Shown: positions 21,622 through 29,346 of the stretch, one piece after another
Layout of the letters: every line of letters begins with the position of its first letter
Numbering within the stretch: the stretch's first letter is position 1
Source: Streptomyces olivaceoviridis
Lineage (GTDB): Bacteria > Actinomycetota > Actinomycetes > Streptomycetales > Streptomycetaceae
Reading direction: 5' to 3'
DNA: 64,000 nt
Assembly: GCF_014650115.1 (NCBI RefSeq)
Contig: NZ_BMUI01000008.1
Location: 186,001-250,000 of the forward strand
The notes under the pieces: generated by a model
What the model was told of the DNA's origin: nothing
Database searches by the model: none
The model's input: only the letters and a program-made list of their open reading frames with translations
Program-made: the position numbers and the translations under genes

Positions 21622-22077
21622 CTAGGAAGAGTCCCGGGCGGCGTCCAGGCGGCCGACGCGGGCCACGTTCCGCCGGTCCTCGGGGTCCTGGCTGGGCTCG
21701 GCCGCGAACCAGGCGTCGAGGATCTCCTTCAGCACCGGTTCCGAGGTGAGCCTGAGGCTCAGCGCGAGGACGTTGGCGTCGTTCCAGCGCCGCGCTCCGT
21801 CGGCCGTGCCGGCGTCCACGCACAGCGCCGCGCGCACGCCCGGCACCTTGTTGGCCGCGATGGACGCGCCGGTACCGGTCCAGCAGCACACCACCGCCTG
21901 GTCGGCCGCGCCCTCTGCCACGTCCCGGGCGGCGGCCTCCGAACAGACCGCCCACTGCGCGTCGGCCCCGGGTTCCAGCGCGCCGTGCTCCCGGACCTCG
22001 TGGCCACGGCGCCGCAGCTCCGCGACCAGCAGACGGGCCACGGGTTCGTCCATGTCGGAGGAGACGGAGATCCGCAT
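21622..22077 (-). CDS. RpiB/LacA/LacB-family sugar-phosphate isomerase
   Basis: 151 residues matching RpiB-type isomerases (ribose-5-phosphate or related aldose-ketose isomerases). The motifs are MRISVSSDMDEPVARLL at the start, VVCCWTGTGASIAANKVPGVRAALC (phosphate/anion-hole loop; canonical Cys-x-GTG seen as CCWTGTG), and ARRWNDANVLALSLRLT. True RpiB begins with a DHAG-like motif; here it is SDMD, so the substrate may differ. The ATG at 22077 is chosen by homology; longer versions are Arg-rich. It is convergent with the DUF6479 gene. Confidence 0.8.
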   Translation of the reverse strand: MRISVSSDMDEPVARLLVAELRRRGHEVREHGALEPGADAQWAVCSEAAARDVAEGAADQAVVCCWTGTGASIAANKVPGVRAALCVDAGTADGARRWNDANVLALSLRLTSEPVLKEILDAWFAAEPSQDPEDRRNVARVGRLDAARDSS

Positions 22078-22124
22078 GCTCCGCAGCCTAGCGCGTGGCG
22101 CCCGGACCCGGCCGGACATGCCGG

Positions 22125-22145
22125 ACGGCCCCGCGAAGGGGCCGT
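22125..22145 (-). terminator. Terminator after the small Gly-rich protein gene
   Basis: ACGGCCCC / GGGGCCGT, an 8-bp perfect stem with a 5-nt loop, 28 bases past the stop of the 67-residue gene on the minus strand. There is no U-tract. Confidence 0.5.
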
Positions 22146-22172
22146 TCGGCAGACATCGGGCAGGGTGCGGGG

Positions 22173-22376
22173 TCAGGGGTGATCGGGCTGCTGTGCCGGA
22201 GGCACCCCGCCGCCCTCTCCCCCGCCCTTGCCGCCCTTTCCTGCCTTGTCAGAGCCGTGCGGGCGACCGCCCGCGTCCCGGCCGGCCCGCTGGCGGGCCT
22301 TCAGCTCGCCGCTGTCCTGCGGGGTGGCGCCACCCTTGTCACTGCGCCGCTGTTCGGGCTGCTGCGGATCGGACAT
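22173..22376 (-). CDS. Small hydrophilic Gly/Lys-rich protein, unknown
   Basis: 67 residues: MSDPQQPEQRRSDKGG, then a charged stretch (GELKARQRAGRDAGGRPHG) and a Gly/Lys tail, with no hydrophobic segment. Small intrinsically disordered proteins like this are common in Streptomyces, and I cannot assign a family. GGAG precedes the ATG, and a hairpin follows the stop, which supports a real transcription unit. It lies downstream of the STAS-ANTAR-GAF gene on the same strand, 90 bases away, so it could be co-transcribed. Confidence 0.55.
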   Translation of the reverse strand: MSDPQQPEQRRSDKGGATPQDSGELKARQRAGRDAGGRPHGSDKAGKGGKGGGEGGGVPPAQQPDHP

Positions 22377-22466
22377 GCTCCGGACTCCCTCCGGATGGTG
22401 CGTGCTCCGTACGGGGTCCGGGTTCCCAGGGGGACGCGGGTGACGCACACCGGCGGTGGACCGCAG

Positions 22467-23717
22467 TCACGGCGTGGGGCGGGTCAGCGCCCGGTGGAGG
22501 TGTTCGAGGGCGTCCAGGAGCACCGAGCGGTGGTACCAGCTCAGCCAGGCCGACGTGTCCGAGGCGAGCAGGGCGAACGCCTCGGCCTGCGCGGCGGTCG
22601 TCCGGTGGCCGGCGTCGGGCCAGTGCAGGGTGATCACGCCGGTGCACGTGCCGGCGGAGGAGAGCACCGGGACGCTGTGCACGGCTTGGGTACCGGTGGC
22701 CAGCAGCACGCCCCGGCAGTCGTCGGAGAGCTGCGCGTCCGTCGCGACGTCGGGCACGCTCACCTGGCGGCCCCGGACCCGGGCCGCCGCGTCGGCCGTG
22801 CCGTCGCCCCGGCCGCGCACGAGCTGGTCCAGGAACGCCTCCGCGCATCCGTAGTGGGTCTCCGGCGTCAGGGCGTTCACGGCCGGGTCGACGAACTGCA
22901 CGTACCCGGCGGGCGCCTTCCCGATGGCCAGCGCCTCGTGCAGGACGGCGTCGATCATCTGCCGGCGGTAGCGCGGGTCCCGGCCGCCGCGGGCCAGTAT
23001 CCGCAGCTGCGGCACCGGCAGCGAGCGGCGGCCCGGGAACCACACGTCGCCGTCCGGGGGCCGGGCCACCACCACGGCCGAGACGAGGACCCGCAACGGC
23101 ACGTTGAACCGCTGCGAGGCCTCGCGCAGCGCCCGGAAGGCGCTGCCGGAGTCCGGCAGTCCGTAGCGGACCATGAGCGTGCCCTGGGCCATGCCGATCA
23201 CCGGCGCGGTGCGCACCCGGGCGCGCAGCGCGCGGACCTCCTTGTACAGGTCCTCGTACGAGGGCCGCAGCGGGTCCGCCATCTGCGACCGCCAGGCGGG
23301 CAGCTCCTCCACCCGGGAGGCGACGCGGGCCAGCTCGCGCAACGCCTCGTCCAGGGTGGCGTACAGCCGGACGCCGTCCAGACGGGCCAGGTGCACCGCC
23401 TCGCGGACCCCGGGCCGGGCGCGGACGATGATCAGGTCGGGGCGTCCGGTGCGCGCCCGGGTCGTCTCGCTGAGCGTGCGCAGCACGGCGGCGCCGCCGA
23501 GCTGGACGTGTGCCATGTCGAGCACGGGGCGCAGTCCGGCGCGGTCCGCCTGTTCCAGGTGACCGCGCAGTTCCTCCGACCAGGTCTGGGCTCCGTCGGC
23601 GTCGAGGCTGCCCGACATGCGCAGCAGGAGGGCGCCCTCGGCGGGCAGACCCTCGACGACGGAGGACTCGATCACGAGGGGAGCCGGTGCCGCAGGCCGG
23701 CCGGAAGAAGGTTTCAT
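22467..23717 (-). CDS. STAS - ANTAR - GAF signalling protein
   Basis: 416 residues with three modules. A STAS domain (about 15-125; LLLRMSGSLDADGAQ, LDMAHVQLGGAAVL) resembles anti-sigma antagonists. An ANTAR RNA-binding domain (about 150-210; VRALRARVRTAPVIGMAQG, ALREASQRFNVPLRVLV) normally prevents transcription termination at paired hairpins. A GAF domain fills the C-terminus (about 230-400). ANTAR proteins act on leader RNA of their targets. Combining STAS and ANTAR in one chain would link partner-switching to antitermination. The Met at 23717 was chosen because the longer frame is unconserved. Confidence 0.85.
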   Translation of the reverse strand: MKPSSGRPAAPAPLVIESSVVEGLPAEGALLLRMSGSLDADGAQTWSEELRGHLEQADRAGLRPVLDMAHVQLGGAAVLRTLSETTRARTGRPDLIIVRARPGVREAVHLARLDGVRLYATLDEALRELARVASRVEELPAWRSQMADPLRPSYEDLYKEVRALRARVRTAPVIGMAQGTLMVRYGLPDSGSAFRALREASQRFNVPLRVLVSAVVVARPPDGDVWFPGRRSLPVPQLRILARGGRDPRYRRQMIDAVLHEALAIGKAPAGYVQFVDPAVNALTPETHYGCAEAFLDQLVRGRGDGTADAAARVRGRQVSVPDVATDAQLSDDCRGVLLATGTQAVHSVPVLSSAGTCTGVITLHWPDAGHRTTAAQAEAFALLASDTSAWLSWYHRSVLLDALEHLHRALTRPTP

Positions 23718-23854
23718 CGCATCACCCAGACAGGACGTCCCAAAGAACTCGATCGGCCTCTTCCCGACCTGTGCGCCATCCCGCACCGTAGGCCCCGGGC
23801 CATCGGCCGCGCCATCCACCGCGCCGTGCGGCGGAGCGGCGGGCGGCGCGGTCG

Positions 23855-24358
23855 CTATCCGAGGCCGCCGGGGTCCGGGCGGGCCGGTTCGTACGCCGGT
23901 TCGTACGCCCGTTCCCGGGCCGGTTCGCGGGATGTCAGGGCGTCCAGGGCCGACGTCAGGGTCGCGTGCACCCGGATGCCCGGCAGGCCGGCCGAGGTCA
24001 GGGCCTCCCGGACGTGCGGTCGGGGCTGTACGACGGACAGGGCGCGGCCGGTGTGCGCGAGGGCCCCGGTCGCCCGGTCCAGGGAGCGGACCGCGTCGGC
24101 ACAGGCGAGATAGGCCTCGCTCAGGTCCAGCAGGGGGTGTTCACCGGCCTGGCCGGCATGGGCCACGTGCTCGGCGAGGGCTTCGGAGAACAGCCGGGCG
24201 TTGGAGGCGTCGACCGTGCCCCGGGCCTTCAGGACGCCGATGCCGCCGAGCCCCGGGCGGTGCTCGTGCACGGTCTGTAGGAGCAGCGGGGCGGGGCCGC
24301 CGGGGCGGACGCGGGCGGGGGACGGCTGACCGTCTTCCCTGGGTGATCGGGTTTCCAC
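23855..24358 (-). CDS. STAS-domain anti-sigma-factor antagonist-like protein
   Basis: 167 residues. A STAS fold (about 35-140) shows GIGVLKARGTVDASNARLF, a helix, HPLLDLSEAYLACADAVRSL at the phosphorylation-loop position, and GRALSVVQPRPHVREAL. The loop carries Ser in LDLSEAY, the usual phospho-acceptor site of SpoIIAA/RsbV proteins. The C-terminus is an Arg/Glu/Pro-rich tail with an ERAYEPAYEPA repeat. It probably takes part in partner switching with an anti-sigma kinase not in this window. It is 137 bases from the STAS-ANTAR-GAF gene on the same strand and may be functionally paired with it. Confidence 0.8.
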   Translation of the reverse strand: METRSPREDGQPSPARVRPGGPAPLLLQTVHEHRPGLGGIGVLKARGTVDASNARLFSEALAEHVAHAGQAGEHPLLDLSEAYLACADAVRSLDRATGALAHTGRALSVVQPRPHVREALTSAGLPGIRVHATLTSALDALTSREPARERAYEPAYEPARPDPGGLG

Positions 24359-24483
24359 GGGGATCGGGCTTCCTGGAGGCGGGAGGAAGGATCAGCCGGC
24401 CGCGTCTTGACCGGGACATCACTGTGCCCGCGCCGTGCGGGGGATGCAACGACGTCCCCGGGCGTGTCGTAGCGCAGGGGGTC

Positions 24484-25416
24484 TCAGCCGACGTACCGCC
24501 GGGCGGGTGAGTTCCTGCGGGCTCTTTCGAGTGCGGCGAGCCGGCGTTCCAGGTCCGGCGGTACGGGGTCGCGCTGGCGCAGCACCCACGGCAGTCCGGC
24601 GGTGGCGTGGGCGAACGCGCGGGCGGAGGCGGCGTCCCGGGGCACGGTCCGGATGAGGTGCCCGGTACGGCGCAGCGCCGGCAGCAGCGGGCGGCGCAGC
24701 CAGGTGAACCACAGGGTGTTGCGCAGTCCGAGGACCCGCCGGGCCGTGCTGTCGCGCAGCCGGGAGGCGTGGTGGTGCACGGTGAGTTCCTCGGCGTAGG
24801 CGAGCCACCAGCCCTGGCGGAGCAGGTCGCAGGCGAGCAGTTCCTCCTCGCCGCCGAGCCACAGGCCCGGGTGGAAGCCGCCGCCGGCACGGAAGGCCCC
24901 GGTGCGCAGCACGGTGGCGGCGGCGAGGAAGGAGCCGAGGGCGGGTCCGGGGAGCCAGTCGGGTCCGGACAGCGGGGACTCGCGCAGTTCGCGCACGACC
25001 GGGTCCTCGGTGCCCTCCGGTTCCACGAGGATCCGCGCGGTGACGCCCGCGAGCCGGGGCCCGGCGTCCAGCAGGTCGGCGGCCCGGCGCAGGCTGCCGG
25101 GGGCCCACCAGGTGTCGTCGTCGCAGAAGGCGACGTACGGCGTGTGCACCCGCTGCACGGCCAGGTTGCGGCCGATGGCGCCGAGGTTGCGGCCGGGGCG
25201 CAGCAGGGTCATCTCCGGGAACTCCCGGGCGACCGCTTCGGCGGTGCCGTCGGTGGAGGCGTTGTCGGTGACGATCACGGGCGGCCGTTCGGGCAGCCGG
25301 CGCAGCAGGGCGAGGGTGCGCAGCAGTTCGTCACGGCGGTTGTGGGTGATCAGGACGACGGTCGTACGGTCGTCGGGGGCGGTCCGGGTGGGGGCCTCGG
25401 GGGCGGTACTGGTCAT
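24484..25416 (-). CDS. Family 2 glycosyltransferase
   Basis: 310 residues, a GT-A fold. The N-terminal nucleotide-sugar site is VVLITHNRRDELLRTLALL, with PPVIVTDNASTDGTAEA and the metal-binding FCDDDTWW (a DxD variant). GGEEELLACDL lies in the acceptor half. No membrane segment is visible, so it is probably cytosolic or peripheral. It is last in the heptose-glycan operon and close in motif order to the GT2 gene at 25637; the two look like a tandem duplication. GGAGG precedes the ATG. The sugar cannot be predicted. Confidence 0.88.
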   Translation of the reverse strand: MTSTAPEAPTRTAPDDRTTVVLITHNRRDELLRTLALLRRLPERPPVIVTDNASTDGTAEAVAREFPEMTLLRPGRNLGAIGRNLAVQRVHTPYVAFCDDDTWWAPGSLRRAADLLDAGPRLAGVTARILVEPEGTEDPVVRELRESPLSGPDWLPGPALGSFLAAATVLRTGAFRAGGGFHPGLWLGGEEELLACDLLRQGWWLAYAEELTVHHHASRLRDSTARRVLGLRNTLWFTWLRRPLLPALRRTGHLIRTVPRDAASARAFAHATAGLPWVLRQRDPVPPDLERRLAALERARRNSPARRYVG

Positions 25417-25636
25417 CGTCCGGCGCCTCCGGGTGGGTGGTCAGGGGGCGGGGTCGTGATCGTCGTGATCGTCCGGCGCCTTGCCGTGGTCTCTTGCCGT
25501 GCGCGGCCAGGGTGGAATGGTCGTCGTCCGGGGTCTCCGCGTACGTGCCGGGCCGGATCGCGGGCGCTGGCGTTGGGCGGCACCCTCTCGTGGGGCGTCG
25601 AGGGGGTCCCGGGCATGGGGCTCGCCGCCGTACCGG

Positions 25637-26578
25637 TCATCGCCCGGTGCTTCTCCGGGGGCGGGCGGCCGGGTCGCGGTCGAGCAGGCCCGCGGCGTGT
25701 TCGACGGGCGGGGGCAGGGGCCGGCGGCGGGCGAGGGCGGCCGGGAACCGGGCGACGGTCTCCTTCAGGGCGCGGCGCGCTCCCGGGCGGCCCGCCGCGG
25801 CGGCCAGCGCGAGGTCGGCGCCGGCGCGCAGGACGACCGGCCAGGGGCGGCGCAGGCAGGTGGTCAGCACGTGGTTGCGCCGGACGAGGAAGGAACGGCC
25901 GGTGCGGTCGTGGTCCTCGGGGTGGTGGCGGGCGCGCAGGGAGGGTTCGTAGGCGACGCCCCAGCCCGCGGCGGCCAGGTCGTAGGCGAGCAGGGTCTCC
26001 TCGCCGCCGAAGAAGAGCAACGGGTGGTAGCCGCCGGCGCTCAGGAAGGCCTCGCGGCGGACCACGCAGGCGCAGCCGAGGAACCCGAGGACCGGGCGGC
26101 CGGGCAGGTCCGGTTCCAGCGGGAGCGGGGAGGCGGCGAGCACCGCGTTGAGGGGGTCCTCGGCGGCCTCGTGGCCGACCAGGGTGCGGGCGGCGAGCAG
26201 GCCGAGCCGGGGGTGCTGGTCGAGGAGGTCGGCGGCGCGGGCGAGGCTGCCCGGCTCCCACCAGGAGTCGTCGTCGCTGAAGGCGACGTAGGGGGTGCCG
26301 GCGTGCCGGACGGCCAGGTTGCGGCCGAGGGCACCGGTGTTGGCGGCGGGCCGCAGCAGGCGGGCGATCGCCGGGTGGCCGGCCACGGCGTGGCGGGTGG
26401 TGTCGTCGCGGGAGTTGTCCACGACGACGACCGGCGGACGCTCGGGCAGCGCGGCCAGCACGTCCAGGGTGCGCACCAGGCTGGCGCTGCGGTCGCGGGT
26501 GATGACGGCGACCGTGACGCGCGGGTCGCCGGCGGAAGTGGGCCGGTGCACGCGGTCGGGGGCCCGCTCAGTGGACAT
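25637..26578 (-). CDS. Family 2 glycosyltransferase
   Basis: 313 residues, a paralogue of the gene at 24484: VAVITRDRSASLVRTLDVL, PPVVVVDNSRDDTTRHA, FSDDDSWWEPGSLARAADLL, then FFGGEETLLAYDL. The DDD motif should bind the metal and sugar nucleotide. Its start overlaps the stop of the GT9 gene by 11 bases, so it is translated as part of the operon. A 220-base spacer without a gene separates it from the last GT2 gene. It likely adds one residue of the glycan built by the cluster. Confidence 0.88.
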   Translation of the reverse strand: MSTERAPDRVHRPTSAGDPRVTVAVITRDRSASLVRTLDVLAALPERPPVVVVDNSRDDTTRHAVAGHPAIARLLRPAANTGALGRNLAVRHAGTPYVAFSDDDSWWEPGSLARAADLLDQHPRLGLLAARTLVGHEAAEDPLNAVLAASPLPLEPDLPGRPVLGFLGCACVVRREAFLSAGGYHPLLFFGGEETLLAYDLAAAGWGVAYEPSLRARHHPEDHDRTGRSFLVRRNHVLTTCLRRPWPVVLRAGADLALAAAAGRPGARRALKETVARFPAALARRRPLPPPVEHAAGLLDRDPAARPRRSTGR

Positions 26579-27572
26579 GCGCCACCTCCGGTCCCGGCCG
26601 CCGCTGCCGGCCGCGCACGTCCCGCAGGAGCGTCAGACAGGCGGCGGCGACCTCACCGGCGCGGAGGCGCAGCAGGCGGGCGTCGGGGGTGCGGCCGTGC
26701 GGGTCGCCGGGCGGACCGGGCTTCCACAGGGCCAGGTGGTCCGGGCTCGGGGGTGGCCCCCACAGCCGCGGGGAGACCGGTCCGAACAGGGTGACGGAGG
26801 GGGTGCCGTGGGCCACCGCGAGGTGGGCGAGGCCGGTGTCGCCGCTGAGCACCAGGGACGCGCCGGCGACCAGCGCGGACAGCTCCCCGAGCGGCAGACC
26901 GCCGGACAGCGCGTCGCAGCCCCGCCGGCCGCCGCGTTCGGCCACCGAGCGGACCAGGGCGTCCTCGCCGGGGCCGCCGGTGAGGACCACGTGATGGCCG
27001 GCGGCGCGCAGGGACCGTACGACGGCGGCGAACCGCTCCCCCGGCCAGCGGCGCGAGCCCGAGGCCGCGCCGGGGTGCACGACGACCGCGCCCGGGGCCG
27101 GGGACGGGGTGGTGGGCCGGGGCAGCCGTAGGTCCAGGGGGTCGGCCGCGATGCCGTAGGCGTGCAGGAAGGCGCACCAGCGGTCCCGCTCGTTCGCCCG
27201 GTCCCGCCACGGCGGGCCGTCCGGGCAGGCGTGGGCGAGCAGCCGGCGCGGGCGCAGGGCGGCCAGGGCGTCACGGCTCTCGGGGCCGTTGCCGTGCAGG
27301 TCGACCGCCACGTCGGGGGGCGGGCCGGACCAGTGGCCGAGGTCCGGCACCGCGCGGCCCGGCTCCTCGGCCGGGAACACGGCGTCGACCGCCCCGGTCT
27401 CCAGGGCGAGTCCGGTGAGTCCCGGCGGCTGGGCGAGGACGACCTGGTGGCCGGGAAATGCCCGCCGGACGCCCCGTAGCGCGGGCACACCGGCCAGCAG
27501 ATCGCCCAGGCCCAGGGCGCGCAGGATCAGGACGGTCGGGGGGTGCGGGGTGGGGATCGGGGTGCGGGTCAC
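26568..27572 (-). CDS. Family 9 glycosyltransferase (heptosyltransferase family)
   Basis: 334 residues. GT9/Waa-type GT-B signature: VLILRALGLGDLLAGVPALRG at the N-terminus, VVHPGAASGSRRWPGERFA in the middle and LVLSGDTGLAHLAVAHGTP in the donor site. GT9 enzymes of Gram-negatives add heptose from ADP-heptose to LPS core, and the neighbouring GmhA, HldE and GmhB genes would supply that donor. GTG 27572 follows GGAGG and overlaps (GTGA) the stop of the small upstream ORF. The acceptor in a monoderm would be a wall or exported glycan rather than lipid A. Confidence 0.9.
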   Translation of the reverse strand: MTRTPIPTPHPPTVLILRALGLGDLLAGVPALRGVRRAFPGHQVVLAQPPGLTGLALETGAVDAVFPAEEPGRAVPDLGHWSGPPPDVAVDLHGNGPESRDALAALRPRRLLAHACPDGPPWRDRANERDRWCAFLHAYGIAADPLDLRLPRPTTPSPAPGAVVVHPGAASGSRRWPGERFAAVVRSLRAAGHHVVLTGGPGEDALVRSVAERGGRRGCDALSGGLPLGELSALVAGASLVLSGDTGLAHLAVAHGTPSVTLFGPVSPRLWGPPPSPDHLALWKPGPPGDPHGRTPDARLLRLRAGEVAAACLTLLRDVRGRQRRPGPEVAHVH

Positions 27573-27928
27573 CGAGTGGGTCCTCCGTAGCGTGCGGAAG
27601 CCGGGGACGGGCGGCGGGCCGGGCTCCGTTCGCCGACACCGCCCACCGCAGCGGGCGGTACGCCTCGGCCGGCGGTGCGGGGCGCGGTCGGGACGCTCGC
27701 GCCGGGGGCCGGCGGTCGGTTCCGGCGCCGGGTGCGCGGAAGGCATCCGGCGCCCGCCGGCCGGCCTCCCCCGTACGAGGCCCGCACCAGACGTGCGGCG
27801 CCTGCGCCACGGCCCGGCGCGGCACCCCGGAGCGAGGCACGCGACCGGCATCCGGCGCTCGGCGGCCACCGGTTCCCCCGGAGCGGGGCGCGACGGGTCC
27901 GCCCGGCCGGGGGCTGCGCCGTGCTCAC
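27569..27928 (-). CDS. Possible small Arg/Pro/Gly-rich ORF between hldE and GT9 gene
   Basis: A 119-codon frame starting with GTG inside the hldE stop (GTGA) and ending with TGA inside the GT9 GTG, so both junctions have the 4-base overlap seen at nearly every other junction of this operon. The protein (MSTAQPPAGRTRRAPLRG...) is low-complexity, rich in Arg, Pro and Gly, with no recognisable domain. It may be a real but fast-evolving linker gene or merely a spacer kept open by chance. The same minus frame has no other stop for 119 codons, which in this composition is only modest evidence. Confidence 0.3.
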   Translation of the reverse strand: MSTAQPPAGRTRRAPLRGNRWPPSAGCRSRASLRGAAPGRGAGAARLVRASYGGGRPAGAGCLPRTRRRNRPPAPGASVPTAPRTAGRGVPPAAVGGVGERSPARRPSPASARYGGPTR

Positions 27929-29346
27929 CTGGCGTCTCCTCCCGTGGGTGCCGGGGCCAGGGCCGCGCGGCGGGCGAGACCGGTGGTGGAGCGGCCGTCG
28001 AGGTAGGGCAGCAGCAGGACCTGGCCGCCCCAGCTCTCCACGAGGGGCTGTTCGGGCAGCCGGCTCCGGGCGTAGTCGCCGCCCTTGGCCCAGATGTGCG
28101 GGCGGAGCTCACCGAGGATGCGTTCGGGGGTGTCCTCGTCGAACACGGCCACGGCGTCCACGCACTCCAGGGCCCGCAGCACCCGCACCCGGTCGGCGGC
28201 CGGGACGAGGGGGCGGCCGTCGCCCTTGCGGCGGCGGACCGAGTCGTCGGAGTTGACGCACACGACGAGGCAGTCCCCGGCCCGGCGGGCGGCCTGGAGC
28301 AGGGCGACGTGCCCGGCGTGCAGCAGGTCGAAGCAGCCGCCCGCGGCGACCACGGTGCCGCCCGCGGCCCGCACCCGCGCGGCCGTGCGCACGGCATCCG
28401 TGGTGGTGTCGCCGTCGCCCGGCGCCTCCTCGGCCGTCTCCGGCTGGTCCGGGACGGCGACCGCGCGGGCGCCGCCCTCGGTGACGTACCGGGTGGCGGC
28501 GTGGACCGCGGCCTGTACGGCGGCCTCGGTGAGGGCGCCGTCGGCGAGCAGGCCGGCCGCGGCAGCGGCGAACCGGTCGCCCGCGCCGCACGGGTCGCCC
28601 GTGGCGGCGGCCGGGGTCGGCACGAGCAGCGGGGTCTCGCCGTGGGAGAGCAGGGCGCCGCGTTCGCCGAGGGTCACCGCGACGGCCTGGGCCCGCCAGG
28701 CCCGCACGAGGCCGCGGGCGTCCCGGGCGGCGGTGCGCAGCCCGGCCGCGTCGCCGGGCTCGGCGTCGTCGAGCTGCCGGGCGAAGGCGCGGGCCTCCTG
28801 GGCCGAGGGCGTGGCCAGGCGGACGCCGGGGACCGGGGGCCGGCCGCGCACGTGCGGGTCCCAGACGACGGGGGCCGCCGTGTGCGCGAGGGCGTCCCGG
28901 AGGACGTCGGCGGTACCGCGGCCGTAGTCGGCGACGAGGACGCCCCCGGCCGCCGCGATCGTGGCCACCGCCTCCTGGGTCGCCTCGCGGGCCCGGCCCT
29001 CGCCGTCGTCGAGGCGGAGCAGCGGCCGGTCCCCGGCCAGGACGCGGGTCTTGCTGCTCAGGGTGCCCTCCAGCGGCACCTCGACCAGGCCGACCCGGCC
29101 GGAGAGCAGCTCCCGCAGGGTGTCGCTGGCGGCGTCGGCGCCGAGGGCGGTGACCAGGGTGACGGGCCGTCCGTCGGCCGCCGCGAGACAGGCGGCGAGG
29201 GCGGCGCCGCCGGGCCGGGAACTGCGCCGGGTGCCGTGCACGACGGGGACGGGCGCGTCCGGGGCCAGCCGCTCGGCCCGGCCGCACAGGTCGTGGTCGA
29301 GCAGGGCGTCGCCCACGACGACCAGGGGTGTCTGCGAGGCGGTCAT
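27925..29346 (-). CDS. hldE: Bifunctional heptose-7-phosphate kinase / heptose-1-phosphate nucleotidyltransferase
   Basis: 473 residues joining both HldE/RfaE activities. The ribokinase-like N-terminal half (1-320) has VVVGDALLDHDLCG, the sugar motif RPGGAALAACLAA and the anion hole PCGAGDRFAAA (Cys where most have Thr). The C-terminal nucleotidyltransferase half (about 335-460) has GGCFDLLHAGHVALLQAAR (HxGH) and WAKGGDYA. It makes heptose 1,7-bisphosphate and, after GmhB, NDP-heptose. It overlaps gmhA by ATGA. Both halves look intact. The nucleotide used (ADP or GDP) is not decided by these motifs. Confidence 0.93.
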   Translation of the reverse strand: MTASQTPLVVVGDALLDHDLCGRAERLAPDAPVPVVHGTRRSSRPGGAALAACLAAADGRPVTLVTALGADAASDTLRELLSGRVGLVEVPLEGTLSSKTRVLAGDRPLLRLDDGEGRAREATQEAVATIAAAGGVLVADYGRGTADVLRDALAHTAAPVVWDPHVRGRPPVPGVRLATPSAQEARAFARQLDDAEPGDAAGLRTAARDARGLVRAWRAQAVAVTLGERGALLSHGETPLLVPTPAAATGDPCGAGDRFAAAAAGLLADGALTEAAVQAAVHAATRYVTEGGARAVAVPDQPETAEEAPGDGDTTTDAVRTAARVRAAGGTVVAAGGCFDLLHAGHVALLQAARRAGDCLVVCVNSDDSVRRRKGDGRPLVPAADRVRVLRALECVDAVAVFDEDTPERILGELRPHIWAKGGDYARSRLPEQPLVESWGGQVLLLPYLDGRSTTGLARRAALAPAPTGGDAR

